A stretch of DNA of 64,000 nt from Acanthosoma haemorrhoidale (taxonomy: Eukaryota > Arthropoda > Insecta > Hemiptera > Acanthosomatidae), in NCBI GenBank assembly GCA_930367205.1, contig OV884009.1, forward strand, positions 124,690,639 to 124,754,638. The letters are read 5' to 3'. Below, one piece after another: positions 35,126-47,300 of this stretch; position 1 is the stretch's first letter; every line of letters starts with the position of its first letter. The notes beneath the pieces were generated by a model. The model made no database searches. It was given only the letters and a program-made list of their open reading frames with translations, and was not told the DNA's origin. Made by a program: the position numbers and the translations under genes.

Positions 35126-35761
35126 TGTTGGGTCGTCACTAGGGGGGTGCCTGATCACCCTAGCCCTGGTGACAATTGAGGATTGTTCGAGTTTATAACC
35201 TGGACAATAGTTTTATGACGGCGTTACTATCTGACTCCATTTTTGATAGATATGTGCCCCGACAATGCACTATGTTTAAGAGAAGAGGTACAGATGTTTT
35301 TCATGAAGAATTAGTCAAGTATTCAGAGTTCGAGCGGAAACCAAGCGTCAAAGCGTAAAGGTCACGAGAGACTAATTATCAGGGCTAGGAGCCCGCCTTA
35401 AGTACCCTCTCCCGCCTTGCCTACTGGGAGGGCCGGCAAGGGCTGCTGGGCCTGCTGTTGGTTCCTACACATGTGGTGAGGTACCCGCGGCCGACGCTTA
35501 ATTAACCGGCCAGCCCTGTCCCCTGGAGGGTAGAGAGGCTGCAAAAGGGTTGTTTATGACCTGCGGGTACCCTCACTCATCTGGTGAGTGACTGGCTTGG
35601 TCCCTGCCTTTTATTGCTTACCACATTTACAATGATTTATATTTGTTCATGTTATTTACATTTGTCTATAATACATTTAGTTCATGTTATTTACGCTTGC
35701 TTACAATATATATGCAATAGAGTATAGGGTGATTTATCTTATGTAGTTAGTGGTCGCTACA
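35126..35761 (-). mobile_element. Solo LTR (copy b), 636 bp, opposite orientation
   Basis: The inverted counterpart of copy a. The plus strand begins TGTTGGGTCGTCACTAGG and ends TTAGTGGTCGCTACA. CATGG is duplicated at 35121-35125 and 35762-35766, showing an independent insertion, not half of a foldback element. It is ~300 bp shorter than copy a through internal length differences. Confidence 0.85.
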
Positions 35762-35766
35762 CATGG

Positions 35767-38700
35767 CATTTTAAAATTGAACACCATATATATATTACAT
35801 ATTGACTAAAGTCCTCCTAACATACACCTGGTTTCCATTATAGTTATTTATCAATTATAGCTACTTATTGAACAAAATTTTATAGCGAATTAGTCTCCGA
35901 AATAATCATATATTTTATATCATGTACTCCGAAGATGGCCATCATATCACCGGGACAACACCCCCCAGCTCACACCCATCTTAAAGGCAATTTACATAGG
36001 ATTGAACAAGTTATATTTTCTGTCCATATTCAATAGAATAGGGGCAGGTAATTAAAGAACCGTAATGTTAGATAGGTGCCAGAGGAAAAGATGATGAGAA
36101 CAATTTAATATTGAGGAACTTATCATGGTTTACAACACCGGAAAAATGAGTGTAACAAAAAAGTAAACGAACGTGCGAAAAAAACGTAATCAAAATATAC
36201 CTCACTATAGCTTAATGTTGAACTTTGTGATTGTTTTTTCATTACTAATGGTTCAATGTAGGGAGACTTGGCTTTCGATCCTAATCCAAGCAAATTTCCA
36301 ATGAAAGTCGGTTCATGATCTTTTTAATTTATATTTTACTGCTGCAGTTAACTACCTTATTTTACTATTATTTTTAATGAATTTTTCCTAACAAAATTGT
36401 GAGAATTATTGTTGTCTTCCCTAGTTATCTCCTAAAGTGTTGCACTTGAACAATATGAAATAGTTCATTTCCATAGTAGCATTTATACAGCTCTATTTTA
36501 AAACCTCTAAAAGGTGTTAGGCCTTATTAATAAAATATCCTAATATCCCGGAAAGAGTCTCGTTTCTATTCTACAACTTGGATATACTCTCAAATTTGAT
36601 GTGATTCACCTGGTACACTGATCCACGGGTAAGAAATACTTTTATGTCACTCCATATGCTTAGGGGAAATAACAGTTGGATGAATCATAGTACAAAATTC
36701 GAAATATTATAATAAATCTGAAGATTGACAGGTGAAACATGCCCAACTTGACAAATTCAACTTGAAATTCCACCCTCTAAATCCTAAACTACTAAAAAAT
36801 AAGTAAACTTTTCTTATAGGAAATCTATGTACTTTAATCTTGTAGATAAAATATGTTTTGCTAAAGTTGATATTTCCCGATATATTTGAAAAACGCCGAA
36901 AAAAGAGACCTTCAAACTGTCCGCCAGCCCCCACTGGTGGGGACTTTTTGTATGTGACAGGACAACCCTATGAACAACTGCAGGAAACTTGAGAACTATA
37001 TGATGAATTTTACCTTGTTGCCTGGACTATGTAACTTCCTCCAAATGAAACCAGCGATCAAATCTCCTAATACTTCATTGAACCTATATCCTAAGACCAC
37101 CCGACCTATATTTTCTCCCTACCACGAATCTGCTTCCTTTCACCGTTCGTAAACCTTTGCAACTCTATTCTCATGAATATTCATCGATCGCCAATCTTTA
37201 AACATTTACTTTACCAGTTCCTTATCTCCCTTCAATTTAACTATTCATATTCGTTATTATCATTTTTTATCTTTATTTATTTTTTATTGGCTATTTTAAG
37301 AAATCCTAGCAACCATTCACGCTCACTTTCTAGTGAGTTAATAAGTCCTTATGTTGTTAGCGAATGCCATCCTTTATTGTTATATCATGCTATTGGTTCA
37401 CATGTTTACATAGGCCTATTATTTTTTATAAGTGTAATGTATTTATTTTTTTCCTATACTTATTTGTAGCTTTTTCTTATTCTTGGCTCACAGTGTCCCA
37501 GAATAAAGTGTTTTTTTTTTTAATTTAATTTCCAAGTAGGTAACGTATTTAGCATATTTGATGTATTCTTTTCGGCATTGCTACATTTGATTGCGGACTT
37601 TAAATTATCTAGAAGATAAGCTATGTTTTTAGCACTGTTAAAAGAGAGAGAGGAGAGCCGACATGGGAGTGGTGGATATAAATAAAATGTGGACCCGCTA
37701 GTGGGTGTAAGTCGTCGGGGGGGGGGGGGGTGGCAGCCCTTTGTGGCTCTGTCTTTGTCGACGGTGTCTTTGTAGAGTAGCGCGGCTCGCTGGGCCGGTT
37801 CAAAAGTGGAATTAACCAAGCCCGGTGTGAGGCCGGCCATATGTGTCCCATAATCCCTTCCGCTTCTCTTAACAGCTCTAGTCCCGCTCAACCATCCCTC
37901 GCAAAAAGTATCATATTTTCAAAAATTATAAATTTACTTTTATTTTTACGATCCATTTGAAAATGGGACTAGAGATGTACAAGATTTGAAATTCTACCGT
38001 AAAAATATAAAAATATGTCTCTACTATATGTTAAATGATGCATCTTACTGGTCATACATGTTTTATGTAAGCATATCTGTTCAACATGGTGATCATATCT
38101 ATTGCAATTCGTTCACATTGTATTATTATTTCCCATGTGAATTGATTCCATACCTGATCTCCCTGTGAGAAGATATGGAAGGGACCTTCATTAAGTACCT
38201 GTCCGTGTTGAACCGAGCTGTTAAAAGATCTAACAAGGATTCTGGATCTTTAGAGAACAAAACTGACTCACTCCTGTAACTGCTAAGGACGCTCAAGGAA
38301 TGTCCATATATCTGCTGTCCACTAAGGAGTGTAGATGGCAGGTAATTAGTGTTTAGAACCTACCTTCTACATTCTTCTCTATCCGCCAAGAGGTAAATGG
38401 TCCCAAGGTTATAAGGCCTCAAGGTTTAGGGTATACGTATAGGGTATTATTCCATTATCACGTGACGTTGTGGTCCCGTTTGTCCCATGAAACTTCAAGT
38501 GGTTAAGAGTTAAATTGTATTAATTTTAGTCATTACCACATGAGCGTGAGCAAAACGTTTTTGAGCATTTCATTTATCAAATGAGTACCAGATTGTATTC
38601 CAAGGTGAATGTGTACACACAACACACCAGCAATTCCAGGTACTCACAATTGGAATAGTGAAAATACCTGTTATTTTCTAAACTATCTTGGTCATTGAAA

Positions 38701-39769
38701 ATAACCATTATCGACAAAAAAAATGATACAGCTAAATTATTGGCATGGAAAACGTCATTAAAATCGGCTCGGACGGGACTAAACACACGATTTCTATTGT
38801 TGGCTCTCAAAATATTGGTTTTTAATAACGTTTAATTATTTTTTGTTAAAATCTTCTATTTGTCCATTTTGGTACTAGCCCTTCTTTGGGGTCAAAAATT
38901 ATGTCATAATAAGAATATGTACATATTATGTTGACCCTTGTACTGTGTAATGCACTTGAGATATAAAATCCAAGTGGAAAATAACTTGAAAGTGTCATTT
39001 AACAATTGCCATTTTAAATTTTTTTTGTAAAGCAAAATCGTTATTTAAATCACAAAAAATCAGGTCACTATGAAACAATCTATAAATCTAGAGGATTCCT
39101 AAATTAAATTAGGGATAACTGATCTCTTTCCTGCATAATTTTCTGACCTCTGCCGTCTAACCCACGGCTTTTCATTTCACGAGTTTCATTTTTAAATGGC
39201 AAATCCCTACCAACGTAATGAAAACATTAGGTTGTAACAACCTAGAGGTGCTCATTTTTGCTAAATTAAACTTGAGCAGAAATCACTTTATCTGCTTCGT
39301 AAACCACGGTCGTATCTGTTAACATCTATGACGAATGCATGAGTATAGATGGGCTACGTATACGGCTGTGGTTTGAAAGGTCAAGAGGTATGGCTGAAGG
39401 GGGTGCCATAAGGTGCACAACTATGACCGGTGCAGCATAGTGCACACATGGGGAGGGGGGGGACTTTTGGACTTTGCGCCTACAGGAGCAAGAGCAATGA
39501 ATACAAAAGATGGGGGGGGGTGGAGTCCTATCTCAAACTACTGATGCAATGTCATTTTGGAGATAGTTATCAGATGGCGGGGCAGATAGTGTCAAGTCCT
39601 CACTTCCCACGTAGCCCCATTAGCTGACCAGCCTTCCTCCCCATAATTGAGTCTATCGATGGGGAAAAGTCAGATCCAGTTCCTTCTAGGATTAAAAACA
39701 AATATTAATGGCAAATCTTCGGATCAGTAGCCTTCTAATCCTTGTTTTCATTTTATTGAACTTTTGTGG
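35767..39769. other. Unassigned DNA
   Basis: AT-rich with no domain-bearing frame. A CpG-rich stretch with a 14-base G run sits at ~37640-37890 (G run 37717-37730), and G-rich runs occur at ~39453-39520. Short frames here have no recognisable composition or motif. Confidence 0.45.
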
Positions 39770-39772
39770 TTA

Positions 39773-39840
39773 TCGCGCCAGACTTCTCAAATATGAGAAT
39801 TGGTTCGATTCCGTGAAGAGTTTTCTGACAGATAGGCCTG
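39773..39840 (+). repeat. tRNA-like fragment, possible SINE head
   Basis: A perfect RNA polymerase III B box, GGTTCGATTCC (39802-39812), is preceded by GTGGTTATCGCG, resembling a tRNA D-arm, and a TTCTC/GAGAA hairpin in the anticodon-arm position. No paired acceptor stem or normal 7-base anticodon loop is present, so it is not a working tRNA. A tRNA-derived SINE or decayed tRNA would fit. Confidence 0.4.
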
Positions 39841-41223
39841 GGCAGGGTTCATTGTTCCTCACAAGGGAAGAGGAGTAGCCACTAAAGAAGTAATGCATCC
39901 GCCCTAGAAAAGTTAAGTACAAGTTGTGAGGTTCTAAGGAAACATTGAACTTATAGACAATCTACAAAATATAGTTATAACCTTGTTGGACTCTTTATCA
40001 GATGTGCCAAGGCTTTGATCTTTATATCCCTTTGTAATATTTTTTCTTCTATGGCAAACAAATTTTATATGTGTTGGATAAGTTACAATAAAGAAATGCA
40101 TGAAGGCCAAAGACTGTCCTGTTATTATTTTTCTAAAGTCTAAGTTGAGAAGTTATTTAATAAACAGCGATAAAATTTGTTTCCTTGGTTGGGAATGTAC
40201 CTTTCATGTACATTTTACGATCACAGTCAAAATTAACTATACCGAGTGAAAGATTCCGTCATAACTGCTTGAAACTAAGCCATTTACCGCCAGCTTTGCT
40301 TACTAAGATGTAGCCGATCAAATTAAATATATGGATATGCATCTCTCTTATTATGTGACGTTAGGGGATGGTAAGTGAGTCAGTTCTCCCCTATATCATA
40401 TCTTTTATCATGTCTGAATACTTGCTAACTAAATTAAATAACAACACTCTATTGTTGTTGACATCTAATTTGTAAATAACTATTGTGCTGGTATATAACA
40501 AGTGGTAAATATTGTTTATGTCCTCTTATTATCTGAACTCATGTCTTCTTGTTCCAGCTCATTTTGAAGTTTTCCTGTTAATTGAAATAGATATTTTATG
40601 GTCCTGATGAAAAAAGAATTTTTTATTATTGTTGTTCTTGAGTAGATGTTTTATGTGGGATGCTCGGAATTTAACTGCTAATATTGATAGGTTTTAATCC
40701 AAGGAGGATAACCACTTGATGCATATGTTGGGTATCATGAGTCTCCGTCCATAAAATGTAACCCACCATTTAACAATTCTTTGTTTTATTTCATTGGTTG
40801 TTAGTATTCTGATCCTAGTCAGATGAAGCTGTAAGAGAGGGCTACTGTGGCGTCAATTTATGACGGATTCATAGGATCTAGGTTTCAATATTTGTTATTG
40901 TAGTTGTTACTCAAATTTCTCCTCCGGTAAAAAATGTTAAGTGCGCAAAAGTGTACACAAGGATAGATTTTGTCTCCTAGTAATCTGATTCCATGGTCAC
41001 CATACTTTTCTTTTCATTGCACTTTGTACGTATAAAACTGTCTGTTGCTTCATAAATCAATTGATAGTACCAACTATTTAAAAATACTCAGCTGAAGGGC
41101 TAAACTAATGTTTTTGTATGATTTTTAGTAGAGTAATTAAATATCTCAACTTTTGGTCAATACAAATTTTTTTTTTTAATAATCACAATTGGAATTCCTG
41201 AATTTTGAAATTCCATAGTAGCC
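39841..41223. other. Unassigned DNA
   Basis: AT-rich, no domain-bearing frame and no repeat shared within the window. Confidence 0.45.
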
Positions 41224-41572
41224 TTTCCAACCACCCTAATCCTGTAGCACAGTCATTGCACTGCGCCACTCATCCCTATAATCCTCCTCGGAGACTGAAA
41301 CGGCAGTGGCCTCGTGACCTGCTATAAACGTGTGACAGTAGGAGTCCTGGCAATGGCCAGTTTCTCCAATCATGTCCTGAGCGTCTGTGGCTCTCGCGCT
41401 CTTGTTCAGCCTCCACTGGCTAGTATCCGGTGACGCGGCTGACGGAGGAGCGTGGGGGACTTCCCAAGACTCCGCTATCTCTTCGCATGTGGATTTGGGA
41501 GGTCTCTGGGCTGTCTGTAAATTTTGTATGAATGAGCGAGTGAATGATGAATTGTAAATATGGTATGAATCA
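41224..41572 (+). mobile_element. 5'-truncated tail of the Jockey LINE family
   Basis: About 350 bp closely matching the 3' UTR of the copy at 23095-25925 (its 25555-25915), sharing GCCACTCATCCCTATA, CAATCATGTCCTGAGCGT and GTAAATATGGTATGAAT. Only the tail is present, as expected from incomplete target-primed reverse transcription. Confidence 0.88.
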
Positions 41573-43600
41573 AGACGTTACAAAGAAATTTTTTTAGCTC
41601 ACAAAATATATAAAATAAATGTCTTGGTTGTGGTAAGCTTATAAATAATATTTGGCCCACCATGGACATATGTGGTGAATTTAAATGATAATTTTTTTAA
41701 ACGAACGAAATACATAATTGAATGATAGGAATTACGTTTGGAACAATTGTAAGAAGGGCATAAGGTTTTTTGTTATATAAATTATAACTAGAGGAAAGCG
41801 AGAGCAAAGGGTTGGGTAAATATATTGAACTAGGCAATGAATAACATTAATGTAAAAACAATTATTTAATTATAATGTAGAATTATGAAATATTAGATTG
41901 AAGGGAGATAAGGTACTGATAAAGTAAAGATTTGAAGACGGGGAGAGTTGGCGATCGATGTCTATTCGTGAGAATAAAGTTGCAAAGGTTTGCGATACTG
42001 ATAAGAAAAGAAAGGCCAAAGGAACAAATTTATGGCAAAGGAGGAGATACAGGTCGGATGGTCTATACAATGGAGTATTGGAGGAGGTTATATAGTCCAG
42101 GCATAGCTCATTTAAATTTAAAAGGGTTGTGAATGAGGCTTTTAGTCAGTAGAGGAATATAGGAAAAAAGAAGGAAGTATTGTTGTGGACAGAAAATCCG
42201 TAACTTTTCGTAATCGGTGAAGCGCTGTGTAAAAAATGTCACAGGCGATTCGCGAGTGCTTTAACCAAGCCAAGACATTTTTATAATGAATGTTTGTAAT
42301 GAGCGCAACTATTGAATTTTTTTATGGTTGGTAAAATTTATGGTTTATGTGGAGGAGAGGAGAGCCAATTGAAGTTTTTAGAGAGAGCAAAGATTCCCCT
42401 TGTTTGGTTTTCCTGAGTTGGACTGGAGCTCTCTGAGAGGAAAGGATAGGTAAATATGAGCGTTGTCGGCATACGAGTGATATAAGTAATTTGAGTAGAG
42501 GAGTTGATATTGGTGAAGAAAATGAATGACATGAATGAGAGAAAAAATAAGTTGTACTTTTTGGAATATTTAATAATTTTATTGGTCTGATGAAGCGATA
42601 AGAATGGACAAAACTTGATTGAGGTCATTAGGAGAACTATGGCAAAGAGGAGAGGGAGTTGGCTTTACTAGAGAAATTTGTGATGGATTAAAAGGGTTGG
42701 AGAGTCAAATGTGACAGGTGAATGAATTGGGGCTTGCGCACAAGAAGGATAAATGAGGGGTGAGAATATACCGTAGAGCTAGATTCATCTCATCAGGGTG
42801 CCTTCTTCTTGATACCATTCGATGCTTTTTCCTTCTACCTTATCATGGCAGAATTTGAGGAATTCACAGTTATGGCAGGCTGGGATTGGGCACTAATGTG
42901 GCAGAAGGTTATAATATTCCTCTTAAGAAAGTGAAAGGAAGAAAAAATACGGAAAAGCAGGGAGCAAGACGTAAATTGCTGGATGGTAATCATGTGGAAG
43001 ATGGAGGATAGTGCACGGGAACTGTTGTGGAGTATACAAATAAATAAATAAAAACCTAAAGAACTCAGGTGAAGGACCTTCCTGACCTCAACGTCTTATT
43101 CTGTAAGCAGGAAAGGTGGCAATGGTTTGTTTGAGTAAAGTTTATTTCTGCCACCTTTAACATTGTGAAGCTTTCTTTCCACGGCATCTGCAATAAAAAC
43201 GTCTATTTCAGATGAATGTTTGCATCAAGCAGCATCTCTTATGGATCAATAACACACAGGCTTCCCAGTATTCAAACAAAAAAACAAAATAAACAGAATC
43301 AATGAAAAAATAATTAAAAAATAAGAAATTATGAAAAGTATTTGAGCATTCTAAAAGAATATATTTGGGGATAAAACCAATTAAAGATGCTTAAAGTAAC
43401 CTGGAGAAGCAAGTTGAAAAGCAATGGGTGATAAAAGGTTTGCAAGAGTGCTTCGTGAGACTATGAGTCAATTGGATAAGCAGAAGAAGAGGAATTAGAT
43501 TTAGAGGGACATCCTTCCATTTGGAGTGGTGTAGATGCTCTCATAAGGCTCTTATGAATGGGAAAGCTCCTATCTCATCCTATGGGATAGATACCATCAA
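41573..43600. other. Unassigned DNA
   Basis: AT-rich, with some purine-rich stretches (42330-43000). Short frames at 41870-42132 and 42338-42628 show no domain. Confidence 0.45.
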
Positions 43601-44300
43601 TGATCAACTACCGATTCCCAACTAATGACAGATATTTTACCCCCTCTCTTTGAGAATACTTGGCAGGAGGGGAAATTTCCCAGTTGACAGGAGATAGGAA
43701 ACATCATTCAAATTCTACACAATTGGGAACATATGTCCATGAATAAAAATGGGGTGTAGCAAAATCTTCCTACCAGAGCATCGTTCTTAATAAGCTCCTC
43801 ATTGGGTTGGATTAGAAGATCACATCAGCATAGGTTTATACTGGTAAAATTATACCATATATTACTTGGGCCACTATCCAAATAATAGTCAAACAATTTG
43901 TAGAACATACCAGACCGTTTATTGATGTAATCAATGCATTCAACAAATTAAACCCCAAAAGACTCTCTGGATTTCCCTACGTCCATTTGGTGTGGCCACA
44001 AAATAAATCAATTTAATTATATTATGTGTGATGGCTAGACATGCTTAATGAGCCACGAAGAAGGAATCTGAAGAAAGCCACAGGAATGTGGCAGTAGGAA
44101 GTGTTGTCTTTTTTCACCAATCCTTGGGTGATGAAGAAGTACACAATGGATCTTCTTAGGAAGGTAGAGGATGTAGAGGCCTACGTGGAGGCCTGTGCCT
44201 ACTTGAGTAACGCTTCACAAACACTGAACGCTTTCTAAGTGATCTTCAACGTGGTAGTTACAAAGGCGGACTCTAAATATCAAAACTTCAATATCCTAAG
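43600..44300 (+). pseudogene. Heavily decayed LINE reverse transcriptase
   Basis: Short readable pieces in shifting frames: PPLFENTWQEGKFPS followed after a stop by IGNIIQI (43650-43720), which resembles the segment before RT fingers, and RPFIDVINAFNKLN (~43910-43955), which resembles the FIDxxxAFD palm motif. Many stops intervene. The similarity is short and recognised by eye, so family assignment is not possible. Confidence 0.4.
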
Positions 44301-47300
44301 GAATACTTACAAATGCATCTAAAGAACCGCAATTTATTATTTACCAAAGCAATCTAGGTGTATACTTGGATACTATACATAATAACCAAGGTTGTAGGGC
44401 CCATAATCGTTGATTAATCGCGATAATCTGTAGACAACCCGCAACAAATATAATGAGTGTTGCGCTGGTGAGTGGAGAAAGATATTACGGTGCTCTATAA
44501 ATCAAAATAATGGTAAAAATTCAAGATTAAGATTAATAAATAATAAATAAAAGTGTAGTACTAAACCAAATAATGTTGGTTTAGTGTGTAAGTAAAGAAA
44601 ATATTGCATATTAGTAATAGATAAATTGTAAAATAAGTGTAAAGTGGAAGCAATAAGTGATTCAAATGAGGAAGCTGAGGGCTGATGACGCGGCGAATCT
44701 CATTATGGTTCATTACATTTTGTTTGGGCAATTTATTCGGTGATATGTAGTGTTCTACTCACTCATGGTGTGCATGATGAACATAAAGTGTCAAATAAAA
44801 GACTGTTAAGCTCCAACCAAGTGAGAGTTCATTAATCTGTCCAAAAAGAAAGTCCCTTTTGGGTTTAGGACGTGGGTTTTGAGAAGTTGGGGTACTTCTT
44901 CACAGCTAGCAGCGCCAGCATGCACCTGTCAATGTGAAAATTCCTGGAAAATTTTTGGTTTGTGCCACTGATATTATCTGTGAAGTAAAAAGTATGTCAA
45001 ACAAATATTAATAAATAATAATTTCGAGGGTGTGGTTTTCTTCCCGAAACAATCGTGATATTTTTCAACATTGGCATTAGATGATAATCTGTAAGTTAAA
45101 TTTGTAAAATATAAATATGTAACCTATAAGCATGCGTGAGATAAATAAGAGATGAAAGGGGTAATGTTGTGAATTTAAAGACATAAATAACACTGGCTGA
45201 GGTAGGCCTTCAAAGGCGTAGGCATAGTAACAATTGTTCTGGAATGGAATTAAGAAACGTAAGGCCTAGGATCCACGGGAGGACCTCTAGAGAGTGTTAT
45301 GAGAGGCCAACCTGCATGGACACTGTTGAAACAGCCTTAGGGCACTAGACCCAACTACGGCTCCTGTTAAAGCCCTTTCTTCCACAAGCAGTAAACAAAT
45401 ATAGTAAATAAATAATTACAGCACCAAGAGTACTAGTTTCTTTTTTGGACACCAATCGAGTGGCAAGATTTTAACTTATTTTTCTTTCGGTTCCTTCGGG
45501 AAAAAATAAAATAGTTAACTATTGTAGGTTATCAAGGACTAAAATACTTCAAAAATTCATGGTTGCATTCACTTAATAGTTGCACTGTTTATTAAGTTAT
45601 TACATTATGTGACATACTTATTTATTATCATTTACAAAGATCTTTGTCCAGTCACTCTTGTATTAGCCCTTGGCTGACAAACTGGCTGTAACTTGTTCAA
45701 CAGTTGTACATTTGTATGTTCGATCCTGGAAAGGCTGATGAAGATCAATGACCATTGGAGAAGTGGGGTTGTAAACGACATGATACTTAAAATTTATGAG
45801 GGGCTGGTAAATGTTCACAATAGAATAAAGAAAAATAGAGCTTTGCAATAATTTAGTGGATTTAAAATGTTCAGATTTCTTTGACTACAAGGGAGGTGGG
45901 ATGTGTGGTTGTGGATGTACAGTATTTACATTGCTAGTTTGTGGGCTGTTCCTTTGAGGGGGCTATGCTTTGAGTGCATTATCCGCACCATCGCCGCCCT
46001 TCCTCCCCGATTACCTTCCCCAAACTACCTTTGTATTTCCCTCTCGCTCTTTCATTTAGATATCCCTTTATCCCATCCCTAAGCTTTAATAATAGTCCTC
46101 TCTTACATTTACAACTTCAAATTAAATTCAAAGATAATTTAACCTCCGGATTGGATCTGAAATTTACTAATTGAAGGTAAAGAAGACCTTGTATTATTTT
46201 ATTAATATTTTTGTAAAGAATCTCTTTTCCTCTCTAACCTGAGAATATTTTATAACAGCTGTCAACAGGTCTCACACTTTTTCTTATTATATCAAAAAAC
46301 AAAACCATCTCGGTCATTGAAAATCGTCTTTTAAATAAGATAAAAATGTTGAATACTGCCACTTGAACAACTTTTTCAAACCTAGGAATTTCTTTTTGCT
46401 CCCTCTATATAAAACTGGGGTTAGAAAATACCTTATTGATCACAATTATGGTAACTTTAATTACGGCGTTTAGATCTTTGATTTCTATTGAACATAATAA
46501 AAAATTACACTGAAAGTAAGAGGATTTTGGATGATGATATGAAGATAGTGGGGTCTAACACATATTTAAAAACTGTGCATATGTTGGCAATCGTAGAGAT
46601 ATAAACGTTAAATTTGCTAAAAGGTTTGCTCAACATATTTTTCAACTTTTATCTTCTTTAGGGCTGCCAACAGTCAGGCCATGATCGCCATAGCTATCTA
46701 AAAGTTCGATTTTTCTTTCGGCGTAGCCCTAAATTAACTTTATTCTGGTCAGAACACATATAATGAGTTGTCTCTGAGATAAGTAAGATAAATAGAAAAA
46801 AGGTCGCATAAAATGAACAGTAGAAGTCATGAAAATCACATTAAGATTAGAAAAGTTTAGGAACGTTATTTTTTAACTTGACATGACTAACGGAAACATG
46901 AAGGACTCAGAGTAAGGATACCACTAGCAAGAAACCTTCTAAGAACTTTTAAAAATCCCAGACATTGTGTACGCTAAGCAACATGGATAGTCAACAAGAA
47001 GCGCTTTTAACAGTTGAAACGTAAGTGTTCTTATATTAATTGTTTTCCTTTTACACGTGACCCATTATTTGTGTATAAAACTTTGCAACTAACGCTCAGA
47101 TTAGATTAGAGCTCTGGCAGCACTTAAGGATGAGTTAATACAAATTCTCCTTCTGCTGTAATTTTCTTCACCGCCACAGCGATGAAAAAAAAAAATGAAG
47201 GTTAGTTGGGCTTGTTAGAAAATACTATGGGGTTAAAAATATTTTTCTATTGACCGTGGGTCGTGAGAAAGTGAGATTGCCAGTGAGAGCACGTCAGAGC

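Noticed and set aside
34080..35761. Foldback DNA transposon with ~40-bp terminal inverted repeats
   Set aside because: Each half has its own 5-bp target duplication and TG...CA ends, so two inverted solo LTRs explain it better.
37520..37891. 123-codon minus-strand frame
   Set aside because: It crosses a G14 run and has low-complexity Pro/Arg content with no domain and no conserved start; treated as chance in GC-rich DNA.
39773..39840. Functional tRNA gene
   Set aside because: No acceptor stem pairing and no proper 7-base anticodon loop, despite the B box.
44440..44940. Possible additional solo LTR (TGTTGCGC...GCCAGCA)
   Set aside because: No target duplication or second copy found in the window.
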